Numbered from the stretch's first letter, positions 43,919-52,161 are shown. The stretch is 64,000 bases of DNA from DSBN01 sp041686355 (GCA_041686355.1 JAWLDZ010000002.1:1-64000), one strand, 5' to 3'. The notes: generated by a model not told the origin, from the letters alone. Translations and numbers: made by a program.

Positions 43919-44645
43919 AATGTTTTGTCGAGTCACCTCTTTTTTGTAAAGACATTTCGGCCTCACTTGGACGAATATAGAGGGGCCCTTGGTTCTCTGC
44001 ATCCCCACCATTGCGCTCAAAGGCGCGAATACCGAGCTTAAGAAGAGCATACGTTTTTGGTGCAGCGTACAGGGGATCGATACTTACACGATTACTAGTT
44101 GCAACAGATGCTGAAGGGCGGCTGGATTTAGCCGCATTTATCTGTGAATAAAGCTCAAACATATGACCTGCATAGGGTCCGGTAAGGAGTATGTCCTGGA
44201 AGCTGCTGAATGCATCAATGAGTTCTGCCGGCGGGATGTCCAGGATTTCCCCCTCCTGGAGGCCATGTGTGTAAAAGGCTGCATATACCCGATTTTTACG
44301 AGCATCCAGTAGTGATAACACCTTTTGTGGGTACATATCACAACTGTAAGCATACATGTCGAGGGTAGGAACTGATACAACTGGAATCTGCCCGCCAAAG
44401 GACAGGCCCTTGGCAGTGGACATCCCAATACGTAGTCCCGTAAATGAGCCGGGACCCTTTGAAACCACTATTAGATCGAGCTCATTTGCAGGGATCTTGC
44501 TTTTATTGAATAAATACTGTACCTCGGTAAGCAGATTCTCTGAATGGTGAAGTCCGACATCTTGGTTTAATTCAAAATACTGTTTTTCAGACTGCAGACC
44601 TATACCTAAGAGGGAGGTGGAAGTATCAATCGCTAATACCTTCAA
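43908..44645 (-). CDS. tsaB: tRNA threonylcarbamoyladenosine biosynthesis protein TsaB
   Basis: TsaB is the non-catalytic partner of TsaD in making t6A in tRNA. The 245-residue ASKHA-fold protein has AIDTSTSLLGIGL at the start, then LLTEVQYLFNKSKI and VSKGPGSFTGLRIGMSTAKGL, the TsaB hallmark. It overlaps tsaE by 4 bases upstream, and HD-GYP follows. TsaD and TsaC are not in the window. Confidence 0.92.
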   Translation of the reverse strand: MKVLAIDTSTSLLGIGLQSEKQYFELNQDVGLHHSENLLTEVQYLFNKSKIPANELDLIVVSKGPGSFTGLRIGMSTAKGLSFGGQIPVVSVPTLDMYAYSCDMYPQKVLSLLDARKNRVYAAFYTHGLQEGEILDIPPAELIDAFSSFQDILLTGPYAGHMFELYSQINAAKSSRPSASVATSNRVSIDPLYAAPKTYALLKLGIRAFERNGGDAENQGPLYIRPSEAEMSLQKRGDSTKHYEQ

Positions 44646-45076
44646 AGTGTAAGTTCCTCCTGGATACCTTCTATTTTTATATCACGTTCGGCAGCAGCAT
44701 CAATAAAAAAAGTTATTGATATACAATTATCAGGTAAAATCTGTTCAATTTTTTCCGCCCATTCGATTATTGATACTCCGATTCCATATAGTAGTTCTTC
44801 AGCACCCAAGAGTTCAAACTCATCTATCCCGTCGATTCGATACAAATCCATATGGTACATTGGAATTCGTCCATCATATTCCGAAATTAAAGTATAGCTG
44901 GGGCTGGTGATTTCATCATCAATTTCAAGGGAGTCGGCGATTCCCTTTACAATGGTAGTTTTACCGGAGCCAAGGGAGCCATGAAGGGTAATTATGTCGC
45001 CTGGGGCAACTTTGAATCCAATTTGTTGTCCGAGACGGATTGTCTCTTCTGCTGAGGCTGTGTGTAGCTGTTGCAT
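44642..45076 (-). CDS. tsaE: tRNA threonylcarbamoyladenosine biosynthesis ATPase TsaE
   Basis: TsaE is the ATPase of the t6A complex. The 144-residue protein has the P-loop GSLGSGKTTIVKG near residue 32, then TSPSYTLISEYDG and HMDLYRI, and IIEWAEKIE with Walker B, as in YjeE. It lies 2 bases after the 86-residue unknown gene and overlaps tsaB by 4, giving one operon. Confidence 0.94.
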   Translation of the reverse strand: MQQLHTASAEETIRLGQQIGFKVAPGDIITLHGSLGSGKTTIVKGIADSLEIDDEITSPSYTLISEYDGRIPMYHMDLYRIDGIDEFELLGAEELLYGIGVSIIEWAEKIEQILPDNCISITFFIDAAAERDIKIEGIQEELTL

Positions 45077-45078
45077 TA

Positions 45079-45339
45079 CTAAAGTTTACCTTGTTTTTCT
45101 AAATAGCGAATGTGTGCCTTAAGGGACTTCAAAGCCGGTAAGAGAGGGTAATTGATCTTATTCAGTATTCTTACGGATACATCAATATCACCGTTGGCGG
45201 CATGTTCTAAAGTAAACTCAACCGGACTCTCTTCCTGCTTTTGTGGTAGGTATTCGAACACCGCAGATCCCTTGAACTCATTCCGATAGTGGAGCGGAAT
45301 GTTTTTTTTGGTGATATCTTTAATTTCAATTACTTTCAT
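45079..45339 (-). CDS. Conserved hypothetical protein (86 aa) upstream of tsaE
   Basis: The product is a short polar protein with no membrane segment. It opens with KVIEIKDITKKNIPLHYRN, has an acidic middle and ends in a helix (LKSLKAHIRYLEKQGKL). Its function is unknown; position suggests a link to tsaE. The start lies where a strong promoter places transcription start, and there is no Shine-Dalgarno site, so the mRNA may be leaderless. Confidence 0.65.
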   Translation of the reverse strand: MKVIEIKDITKKNIPLHYRNEFKGSAVFEYLPQKQEESPVEFTLEHAANGDIDVSVRILNKINYPLLPALKSLKAHIRYLEKQGKL

Positions 45340-45346
45340 ATGATAA

Positions 45347-45375
45347 AATGTAGGTTAAAAGTGAATCATGGTCAA
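45347..45375 (-). promoter_or_regulatory. Sigma-70 promoter of the 86-aa gene-tsaE-tsaB operon
   Basis: On the minus strand TTGACC (45375-45370) and TACATT (45352-45347) are spaced by 17 bases. Only 7 bases separate the -10 from the ATG, so transcription starts at or next to the start codon. Confidence 0.65.
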
Positions 45376-45442
45376 CACAGTGTCCAAGAATAAATTGCCG
45401 AGTTGTGATGAATGAGGTGTAATACCATTGAAATCTAGAAAT

Positions 45443-46567
45443 CTACAAACGTGGGTAACGACGTTCACGGGCCTGTTCAAAACTGTAAATGAAGCTGTTG
45501 ATACGGTTCATGTGAGATCGAGAGACTCTGGTAAACATAATGTGCATAATGCCGCCGGTAGGATAAGATTTTGTCATTCCCATAACTTTTCCAAACACCG
45601 TGACCTTTTGGCGTTTTTCGGTTTCAAACTCGATCTTTAAGAGTTCACCACGATTTAATGGATAGGAGCTGCGCATGGCACAGCCTCCCGCTGATATGTC
45701 AATCAGAGTGGCCAAATTCCCCCGGTTCTTGTCCACTATTGCTTTACGGGTGCTGTTTTTGCCGAAGCCCGAGGTAATTATTCGTATCGGATAGATATAT
45801 GCCGGCCGTTCAATCGGCTTCCTACGGTAACGTCGTTGCTGCGCTTCCTTGATCGATTCACTGTGCTGCAGAAACACGCTCGATATTCCGCGGATTACGT
45901 TGTAACCAACTATCTTTGTATCAAATGAAAAGCTTTGACCGTTGGGGCGCCAGAAATATATTTGGGTCTTAGTCCATTTACGCCAGCGTATCTCTGTGCC
46001 GGTTTTATCCTTAGGAACCTCGATTCCAAAGCTTTTCTCTAAATTAGACGTAATTTTTGTCTGATAGCGCACGTTATTTACCGACAAGGACACGGCCTGA
46101 CCTACCTTGAGCTGCCGTGAAGATGAAGGGGGTTTAACACCCTTTGTACTACGTTCAACTTTCTGTTTTATTCGATAGAGCGTAAGCTTTTTAGCCTCCC
46201 GCAAATTAGGCTCAAGGCCGCTTTCTTCAATTTCATTTAGGGTTTTACGAAGGTTACTGTCTAAAGCTGGGGTATTGTTCAGTAAAGAATAGGGGCTATA
46301 AACCCTATTACGACGGATGATGTCCTCTAAGGTAAGGGCTTCATGGCGGGTGAGTCCTCGATTCGCCGCGTAACGTCGAAACTTACGCTTATTGAACTTA
46401 GACTTCTTCTTTCCACTGCCGCCTCCACCAGAACTTGTCTGATTTCCACGCATACCAGCAATTACCAGGAATAGAATAAAGAACACAAATACTGCAACTG
46501 CGATGATAGTAGAGGTCGTATCGGCTTGCTGTAAAGTAGGCATTACCTGGAGAATAAGTAACTCCAC
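45443..46567 (-). CDS. Membrane-anchored PilZ domain protein of the flagellar cluster
   Basis: One membrane span (about residues 20-42) and a Gly/Ser/Lys linker lead to a cytosolic part. The C-terminal PilZ domain (about 255-370) has RRKPIERPA and LIDISAGGCAMRS, the RxxxR and D/NxSxxG motifs that bind cyclic di-GMP. The middle 200 residues are basic and possibly helical. It follows the 313-residue unknown gene by 3 bases in the fliD run, so it may link cyclic di-GMP to motility. Confidence 0.8.
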   Translation of the reverse strand: MELLILQVMPTLQQADTTSTIIAVAVFVFFILFLVIAGMRGNQTSSGGGGSGKKKSKFNKRKFRRYAANRGLTRHEALTLEDIIRRNRVYSPYSLLNNTPALDSNLRKTLNEIEESGLEPNLREAKKLTLYRIKQKVERSTKGVKPPSSSRQLKVGQAVSLSVNNVRYQTKITSNLEKSFGIEVPKDKTGTEIRWRKWTKTQIYFWRPNGQSFSFDTKIVGYNVIRGISSVFLQHSESIKEAQQRRYRRKPIERPAYIYPIRIITSGFGKNSTRKAIVDKNRGNLATLIDISAGGCAMRSSYPLNRGELLKIEFETEKRQKVTVFGKVMGMTKSYPTGGIMHIMFTRVSRSHMNRINSFIYSFEQARERRYPRL

Positions 46568-46570
46568 CTA

Positions 46571-47512
46571 TCAACCCTCACTTTTGTTCTTTGGTTTTGT
46601 CTTGCTGTTGTCCAGGTTGTTTTCTATAGTTAATATAAACTCCATCAGCCTTTCTGTACGTGGAGCAACCTCATATTCTAATAAATCTCCAATTAATACT
46701 GAATCTTTTGAATTGAAGGCATCCTCTAGTTCATTAAATATTTCATTTAATTCGGAATAAAAAGTGGTGAAGTCTTGTTCATTAAATCGAGTTTTTGAAA
46801 GGTCTGTAATCCCCTGGTTCTGCAAAATGCGGTACAAACGAATAAGTTTTTCGGAGATCTCCGTAAACTCAATTATAGAATTCATTGCCTGTTTATCCTT
46901 GCCGGTTTGAAGGTATACTGAGACATCCATCAATTGAGGGATGAGAGCCCTCAATCCTTCAGCTGTTGAACGAATTTCAGTAAGAGGTTGGGTTACCTCA
47001 TTTATACGAGACTGAAGTATGATTAGAAGATTATTCAAGTAAGTACTCAGTTGTTGTACAGCCGGCTTTATTTCGCCCTCTTTGATCCCCGATCCTTCTA
47101 CCAGTTTTTCTAAGACATGGCCGTATTCACTGTGGGAGCCCAATATTCGGTCGATATTGGCTACTATATAGGGGAGTTCATTCTTCAGGTCCTTAATAAG
47201 CTCACGATTATCGGATGCAAGGGCCCGCTGAAGCAGGGAGAGGTATTGATAAAGAGTGTGAAGATCCTGTCCATATTGCTCGGTCGCGGAGAGTACTGTA
47301 ATATCCAAATTTTGCATTTGATCGACTGGCTGGAGCTTCCATTTATCATCTTCTTCGCCGCTAGGAACAATAGTGTTGCCGTCATATTCAAGTGAGAAAA
47401 TCTGATACCCAGAATCCTCAAGCCAAGTATGTATGCCGTCAATAACTTCGCCGAGAGTCTTTTCATTCTCCAAGGAAAAATCGATTGCTTGTTCGTTTAT
47501 GCTGATTCTCAA
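46571..47512 (-). CDS. Unknown helical protein between fliD and the PilZ gene (313 aa)
   Basis: The N-terminal 75 residues look ubiquitin-like or beta-rich (ISINEQAIDFSLENEKTLG), and the rest is long helices with heptads, such as LYQYLSLLQRALASDN and LEKLVEGSGIKEGEIKP. It has no signal or membrane segment. I do not recognise a family. Its place between fliD and the PilZ gene suggests a flagellar export or assembly job. Confidence 0.6.
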   Translation of the reverse strand: MRISINEQAIDFSLENEKTLGEVIDGIHTWLEDSGYQIFSLEYDGNTIVPSGEEDDKWKLQPVDQMQNLDITVLSATEQYGQDLHTLYQYLSLLQRALASDNRELIKDLKNELPYIVANIDRILGSHSEYGHVLEKLVEGSGIKEGEIKPAVQQLSTYLNNLLIILQSRINEVTQPLTEIRSTAEGLRALIPQLMDVSVYLQTGKDKQAMNSIIEFTEISEKLIRLYRILQNQGITDLSKTRFNEQDFTTFYSELNEIFNELEDAFNSKDSVLIGDLLEYEVAPRTERLMEFILTIENNLDNSKTKPKNKSEG

Positions 47513-47537
47513 ATTAAGCTCCTTGTTGATGCAGCGG

Positions 47538-49547
47538 TTACTGTGAGTTACGTTGCTGTAAACCCTCTATAGATCTTCTACTGTCCTCCAGGTCTCCCAA
47601 AGAACCTTCCATTCGGCCGTACTTACGTTTCAGATCGGTCTCTTTATCCTCCAAACGCCGTTTAAAGTCGTTTATTTCATCTCCTGTTTCGTCAATTTGC
47701 CGCTCAATACTGCTTGTACGTGTATCAATTAGACCATTGTTGCGGGTGTAGGCATTCACAAAATTGTTTATTTCAACAGCTATACCTGAATCAACTGCTA
47801 AGTCTCCGTCGGTATCTTGGCCAAAAAGTTCTTTTATAGCCGGCAGGTACTGGTCAATGGCCTCATCTAACTGAGACTCATCTACTTCCAAATATCCGCG
47901 TAGTTTTGACCGGCTCACAGAGCCTGAACCGCCGGAGGCGTTGGTAGAAATTCCCATCTGACTCAACATGCTGAGCTCCCGCCCGGCGGAGGTTTCATAG
48001 GCTGCACCGGCAATCCGTTGAAGCCGGTTTTTAAGCTGCATAAAACTGCTGTCGCCGGAAAACATGCCTAATTTTTCACGTGCAGCCTCCCGATCATCAT
48101 CTTCAAAATAGCCGATCTCCTCGATTACGCTTTCACGATTGCTGGTAAGAATATTGATTTCCGTCAATGCCTGGTTATAGCTTCCTAAAAACTGGATAAG
48201 CCCGTTTTTAATGGCCTCTTTGTCAGGTTCTACATTAATTTCTACAGTTCTATTTGAGGCCATTTGCGGAGTAAGGGTTACTCCGGGAATGACGTCGTCG
48301 ATGCTGTTAGTATCTCGCTCGATAGGTATTCCATTAATGGTAAGCTGTGCATTTTGTGCAGTAGATACCGGAAACTGGGGTTGAAATTCGCCCCGGGCTT
48401 CAGGGTTTTCTATTCGTGCACTGCTTACCGTAATACTGCGGCCCGTATTTTTGTTAAGTACGTCAATTGAACGTAAAGCAGTGCCTAAATCCGACAAGGG
48501 GATAGTAAGTTTTTGGGGCTCTTCAGTGTCCGTAAGCTCGGCAAGCTGCTGCCTCTCATTTAGCGAGAGAACTTGCAAGGTTTCCACAGTTTCTGGTTCC
48601 GGCGGTGGCTCCCATGAGGGTTTTTTTACATCCCCTGGGGCATTTTGTATTTCGATCCCCTCGAGCTCAATCCCTCCTGCATCGGGAAGCTTTGGACCAG
48701 GAGGAGGGGAGGGAGTCTGATATTCGTCTTGAGGGAGCTCCTGCACCTGGACTTCTAGAACGAGTTGAAGGTTTTTATCAGGTTGTACCGGAGGGCTTAC
48801 TTGGATCTGTGCTGAAGTGCCGGGTGGAACCACTAAATTGTCTTCCTGCAGCTGAAAATCTCCTCTCAAACGAGAAGACTCAATACTCGAGGTAGTATCT
48901 GAGTTGATAGCCAGATCACGCTCACCTGTAGAGACTCTGGCCAGCAAGCCTGTGGCCTCACCCATAGCTTGTGCATCCTTTAAGAAGGTAAGTTGATTGT
49001 CCGCACCGGTCTTGGTACTTTCGATAAGTAAAATGTTTGTATCTGAGGTGTCTCTTACAAGTCTGGCTTCGATAATCCCTTTCCCTCGACGATTTACTCT
49101 GCGAACAAAGTCGTCAATATCACCGCCGTCAAAGGAAAACTCTACTTCCTGTTCTCCAACCTTGAAGGCATATTCACCGGCGTTGATACTGAAATCAGAG
49201 CTCAAAGGGCGCGAACGAAAGGCGTCATTTGCCGCAACTTGCTGGACACCGACCTCCTCTATGCCCTTGGAGGCATTCCGATCGGCACTTGCAGAAATAA
49301 TTTCAGGGGCAGCAGAGTTAGCCACGTACTCTCTAAAGGGGTTATCAAAATTATAGAGACTTCGAGCGTTCTCCTGTAATGAACTGAGTTTACGATTTAC
49401 CTCGTTCCAGACTTTCTTTTGTTGGTCAAAGGTTTGTTGACGATCTTCCATACGGTTGAGCGGAACTTTTTCCGCTTCCATGATGGCATCTATCATTTTA
49501 CCGGTGTTATATTTACTGGATACACCGGGGATACTGATATCAGACAT
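47538..49547 (-). CDS. fliD: Flagellar filament cap protein FliD
   Basis: FliD caps the filament and guides flagellin folding. The 669-residue protein begins MSDISIPGVSSKYNTGKMID, the FliD N-terminal pattern, and ends in a coiled-coil (YTRNNGLIDTRTSSIERQ). Residues 271-323 are a Pro/Glu-rich insert in the variable part. The usual FliD-C motif NDFKRRLEDKETDLKRKYG is present. It lies 34 bases after flaG. Confidence 0.9.
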   Translation of the reverse strand: MSDISIPGVSSKYNTGKMIDAIMEAEKVPLNRMEDRQQTFDQQKKVWNEVNRKLSSLQENARSLYNFDNPFREYVANSAAPEIISASADRNASKGIEEVGVQQVAANDAFRSRPLSSDFSINAGEYAFKVGEQEVEFSFDGGDIDDFVRRVNRRGKGIIEARLVRDTSDTNILLIESTKTGADNQLTFLKDAQAMGEATGLLARVSTGERDLAINSDTTSSIESSRLRGDFQLQEDNLVVPPGTSAQIQVSPPVQPDKNLQLVLEVQVQELPQDEYQTPSPPPGPKLPDAGGIELEGIEIQNAPGDVKKPSWEPPPEPETVETLQVLSLNERQQLAELTDTEEPQKLTIPLSDLGTALRSIDVLNKNTGRSITVSSARIENPEARGEFQPQFPVSTAQNAQLTINGIPIERDTNSIDDVIPGVTLTPQMASNRTVEINVEPDKEAIKNGLIQFLGSYNQALTEINILTSNRESVIEEIGYFEDDDREAAREKLGMFSGDSSFMQLKNRLQRIAGAAYETSAGRELSMLSQMGISTNASGGSGSVSRSKLRGYLEVDESQLDEAIDQYLPAIKELFGQDTDGDLAVDSGIAVEINNFVNAYTRNNGLIDTRTSSIERQIDETGDEINDFKRRLEDKETDLKRKYGRMEGSLGDLEDSRRSIEGLQQRNSQ

Positions 49548-49581
49548 TTATCACTACCTGATCCCCCGGTTAAAATATAGT

Positions 49582-49962
49582 CTATATCTCTTCATCAATC
49601 AGAAGTCCTATAGCCTCACTCATACGGGAGTGGAGGCGCTGAAGTGCTTCCGGGGGAATCTCCTTAATAATATTATCGGTTTCGCCATCGACGACCTTGA
49701 CGATCACCTGGTTCAGCTCTCTATTTATACTAAATTTGAGCTTTCTGTTAAAGATACTGGTGATGGTGAGGATATCTTTTAGGTAAATTTCGGGATCTAC
49801 GGTATCTTTTTTCTTTTCTTTTGCCTTTGCCGCTGCCGCTTGTTTTTGTTGAGCTTCTTTTTGTGAATTCTGAACTCGAAACTCTTTTTTATCGAAAGCT
49901 GCCGCAGCAAATTGCCTGTTCTGTGCACCTACATCATTAAAATGCAGTTCCATAATTACCAC
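49582..49962 (-). CDS. flaG: FlaG family protein
   Basis: FlaG proteins tune filament length. The 126-residue protein has a basic Ala/Lys/Gln-rich N-terminal part and the FlaG core LKFSINRELNQVIVKVVDGE and IKEIPPEALQRLH at the C-terminus. It lies between the second flagellin gene and fliD. A hairpin before it could reduce read-through from flaB. Confidence 0.85.
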   Translation of the reverse strand: MVIMELHFNDVGAQNRQFAAAAFDKKEFRVQNSQKEAQQKQAAAAKAKEKKKDTVDPEIYLKDILTITSIFNRKLKFSINRELNQVIVKVVDGETDNIIKEIPPEALQRLHSRMSEAIGLLIDEEI

Positions 49963-49974
49963 CTAAATAAAGAA

Positions 49975-49999
49975 GGAGGAGGGGCGCCGGGCCTCCTCC
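49975..49999 (-). terminator. Hairpin after flaB, before flaG
   Basis: GGAGGAGG (49975-49982) pairs with CCTCCTCC (49992-49999). On the minus strand it is followed by TTCTTTATTT, a weak T-tract. It may end much of the flagellin transcript while letting some reach flaG-fliD. Confidence 0.5.
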
Positions 50000-50008
50000 T
50001 AAATAGTA

Positions 50009-50035
50009 GATGAGAAAACGTCCAGAAATCTCATC
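50009..50035 (-). terminator. Second hairpin downstream of flaB
   Basis: GATGAGA (50009-50015) pairs with TCTCATC (50029-50035) with 13 bases between. It lies about 25 bases past the flaB stop and lacks a T-tract, so it is more likely an mRNA 3'-stabilising stem. Confidence 0.35.
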
Positions 50036-50060
50036 TTTGCTTAATTGAACACTAGGTGTC

Positions 50061-50912
50061 TTACAGTAGTTGCAGTACCGATTGTGTCTGTGTGTTTGCC
50101 TGTGCGAGCATCGCTGTTGAAGATTGAGTCAGAATCTGGTTTTTCATGTAGTTGACCATTTCAGAGGCCATGTCTACATCCCGGATCTGTGACTCAGCAG
50201 CAGTAAGGTTTTCAGCCGCAATTGCAACACCCTCGGCAGCTTTTTCAAAACGGTTTTGATACGCACCAAGGTCGGCACGTTGCCGTGAAACTTGCTGAAG
50301 GGCACTGTCAATAGAGCCGATTGCCATGTTCGCTGCTTCAGGGTTCGAAATAGTAATAGTTCCTTCCTCACCCTGTGCTCCCTGCAGGCCGAGCGCCTGA
50401 GCGGTCATTGTTCCAATGTATACGCGTTCATTTTGGTCCATATTTGCACCAACCTGAAACTGCATTATCTGCCCGTCTTCTGTATCCGCTGCAAATCCGC
50501 CGGTAAGCATATTCATACCGTTAAATTGTGCGTGGGATGCAATCCGATTGATTTCATCAACAAGCTGAGAGACCTCAACCTGAATCTGCATGCGATCTTC
50601 CTGGGAGTAAATACCGTTGGCTGATTGCACTGAAAGTTCCCGTAAGCGGTGTAAAATGTCCTGGGACTCTTGTAGATATCCCTCTGTTGTCTGAATAAAG
50701 GAAACTCCATTTTCAATGTTGCGTTCAGCCTGATTGAGACCTCGTACTTGCGCTCGCATCTTCTCGCTTACTGCGAGTCCGGATGCATCATCGGAAGCAC
50801 GATTAATACGCATACCTGAGCTAAGCTTTTCAATGTTACCTTTTACGGATTGATTTGCTATACCAACTTGGCGATTTGCGTACAAGGCGCTCATGTTGTG
50901 ATTAATAATCAT
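50061..50912 (-). CDS. flaB: Flagellin FlaB (second copy)
   Basis: FlaB forms the core of the periplasmic filament. The 283-residue protein has MIINHNMSALYANRQVG at its N-terminus and ANTQTQSVLQLL at the end, the D0 helices. LHRLRELSVQSANGIY and SQLVDEINRIASHAQFNGMN are conserved D1 motifs. I chose the ATG at 50912, which has AAGGAGGG just upstream; the frame is open to 51017. A hairpin with GGA in its loop precedes the ribosome site. Confidence 0.94.
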   Translation of the reverse strand: MIINHNMSALYANRQVGIANQSVKGNIEKLSSGMRINRASDDASGLAVSEKMRAQVRGLNQAERNIENGVSFIQTTEGYLQESQDILHRLRELSVQSANGIYSQEDRMQIQVEVSQLVDEINRIASHAQFNGMNMLTGGFAADTEDGQIMQFQVGANMDQNERVYIGTMTAQALGLQGAQGEEGTITISNPEAANMAIGSIDSALQQVSRQRADLGAYQNRFEKAAEGVAIAAENLTAAESQIRDVDMASEMVNYMKNQILTQSSTAMLAQANTQTQSVLQLL

Positions 50913-50936
50913 ATAACCCTCCTTGATTACTGTGTA

Positions 50937-50953
50937 AAGGCATTCCTTGCCTT
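50937..50953 (-). promoter_or_regulatory. Candidate CsrA-binding hairpin in the leader of flaB (50912)
   Basis: On the mRNA AAGGC pairs with GCCTT around the loop AAGGAAT. The loop GGA lies 21 bases before the GGA of the Shine-Dalgarno site. The same shape occurs in the other flaB leader with different stem bases. Confidence 0.55.
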
Positions 50954-51033
50954 CCATGATATCAACCGTAAGGAACAGGGAAGGCCTTTTTTGCGCCCCT
51001 TCCGGACTGCTCCCCACATGTTAAAGAGATGCA

Positions 51034-51052
51034 GCCGACCTGAAAGGCCGGC
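51034..51052 (-). terminator. Hairpin between the two flaB genes
   Basis: On the minus strand GCCGGCC and GGTCGGC (7 pairs, one G-U) enclose TTTCA. The following sequence TGCATCTCTTT is only partly T-rich, so termination may be incomplete. Confidence 0.4.
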
Positions 51053-51130
51053 CCATCACCTTAAGTTAATACCAAACTAGGAGGGTATGTTTTCAAAGAA
51101 CTATAAATCCTCAGTTTTAAATATAACGCG

Positions 51131-51991
51131 CTATCCCAATAGTTGCAAGACCGATTGTGTTTTTGTGTTAGCTTGGGCAAGCATAGCGTTTCCAGACTGC
51201 TGTAGAATTTGGTTCTTTGTGTACTCCACCATTTCCTTAGCCATATCAACGTCTCTGATCCGTGATTCGGCTGCCTGGATGTTTTCTGCTCCAACATCAA
51301 TGCCACGGACTGCATGTTCTAGACGGTTCTGATAGGCACCAAGGTCGGCACGCTGTTTGTTGATTTGCTTCAGTGCTGAATCAATTGTGCCAATTGAACG
51401 GTTTGCATCTTCAGGAGACTCTATTGTCAGTGTTTCGCCGGTTCCTTCCTGACGCATTCCAAGGGCGTTGGAAGTCATTGTGCCGATATACACTTGCTCC
51501 CGCTGATCCATGTTTGCACCAATGTGAAACCACATTGAGGCGGTTACGGTGTTTTCCCCAGTATCTGCGGCAAAACGGCCTGTCAGCATGTTCATGCCGT
51601 TAAACTGGGCATGGCTGGCAATTCGATCGATTTCATCAACCAACTGGCTGATTTCCACCTGAATCTGCATTCTGTCCTCGTCAGTGTAAATGCCGTTGGC
51701 TGACTGTACCGCCAGTTCACGCATTCTGTGCATAATGTCCTGTGATTCCTGCAGATAACCTTCGGTTGTCTGGATAAAAGAGATACCGTTTTCGGCGTTT
51801 CGAGAAGCTTGGTTTAAGCCGCGGATTTGAGCCCGCATTTTCTCACTTACTGCTAATCCTGATGCATCATCGCCGGCACGGTTGATTCGAAGACCAGAAG
51901 ACAGTTTTTCGATGTTCTTCTCGAGTGTACCGTTGGTGTGCTTCAACTGGTTTTGCGCAAACATTGCGCTCATGTTGTGATTAATAATCAT
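51131..51991 (-). CDS. flaB: Flagellin FlaB (first copy)
   Basis: The 286-residue flagellin has MIINHNMSAMFAQNQLKH at the start and ANTKTQSVLQLLG at the end, with MHRMRELAVQSANGIY and SQLVDEIDRIASHAQFNGMN inside. It is clearly paralogous to the copy at 50061, which follows on the same strand after 218 bases; the middle region (QREQVYIGTMTSNALGM) differs in detail. AAGGAGGAAATCGT precedes the ATG. A long leader with two hairpins lies upstream. Confidence 0.95.
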   Translation of the reverse strand: MIINHNMSAMFAQNQLKHTNGTLEKNIEKLSSGLRINRAGDDASGLAVSEKMRAQIRGLNQASRNAENGISFIQTTEGYLQESQDIMHRMRELAVQSANGIYTDEDRMQIQVEISQLVDEIDRIASHAQFNGMNMLTGRFAADTGENTVTASMWFHIGANMDQREQVYIGTMTSNALGMRQEGTGETLTIESPEDANRSIGTIDSALKQINKQRADLGAYQNRLEHAVRGIDVGAENIQAAESRIRDVDMAKEMVEYTKNQILQQSGNAMLAQANTKTQSVLQLLG

Positions 51992-52015
51992 ACGATTTCC
52001 TCCTTGAAATCTCTA

Positions 52016-52031
52016 AGGGCTTCCTTGCCCT
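52016..52031 (-). promoter_or_regulatory. Candidate CsrA-binding hairpin in the leader of flaB (51991)
   Basis: On the mRNA AGGGC pairs with GCCCT around the loop AAGGAA. The loop GGA is 18 bases from the GGA of the Shine-Dalgarno site AAGGAGG, a distance at which one CsrA dimer can bridge both sites. Confidence 0.6.
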
Positions 52032-52040
52032 CATTTTTTT

Positions 52041-52060
52041 GCCTAAAAGGCAATTTTTTT
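52041..52060 (+). terminator. Hairpin with T-tract inside the flaB leader
   Basis: On the plus strand TTGCC and GGCAA enclose TAAAA, followed by eight T residues. In this direction it is a terminator shape and could stop antisense transcripts leaving flaB; on the minus strand it is a leader hairpin with A-rich flanks. Confidence 0.4.
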
Positions 52061-52062
52061 TC

Positions 52063-52089
52063 TAAACCGATCTAAAGTATGACCGATAT
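52063..52089 (+). promoter_or_regulatory. Sigma-28-like promoter facing the U32 peptidase-PilZ genes
   Basis: TAAACCGA, 11 bases, then ACCGATAT match the sigma-28 consensus at spacing and at 6 of 8 bases of the -10 element. It points away from flaB, 280 bases ahead of the peptidase gene. ACCGAT is also directly repeated here. Confidence 0.4.
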
Positions 52090-52161
52090 ATAAATAAGAA
52101 TAGGAGAAGTCCTTTAAAGTCTTTCCGCGGAGACTCCTTCCACACCTATACCTTCGACACA

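Noticed and set aside
52041..52060. The A/T-flanked hairpin as a flaB transcription attenuator
   Set aside because: On the flaB strand it is followed by A residues, not T, so it is not a terminator in that direction.
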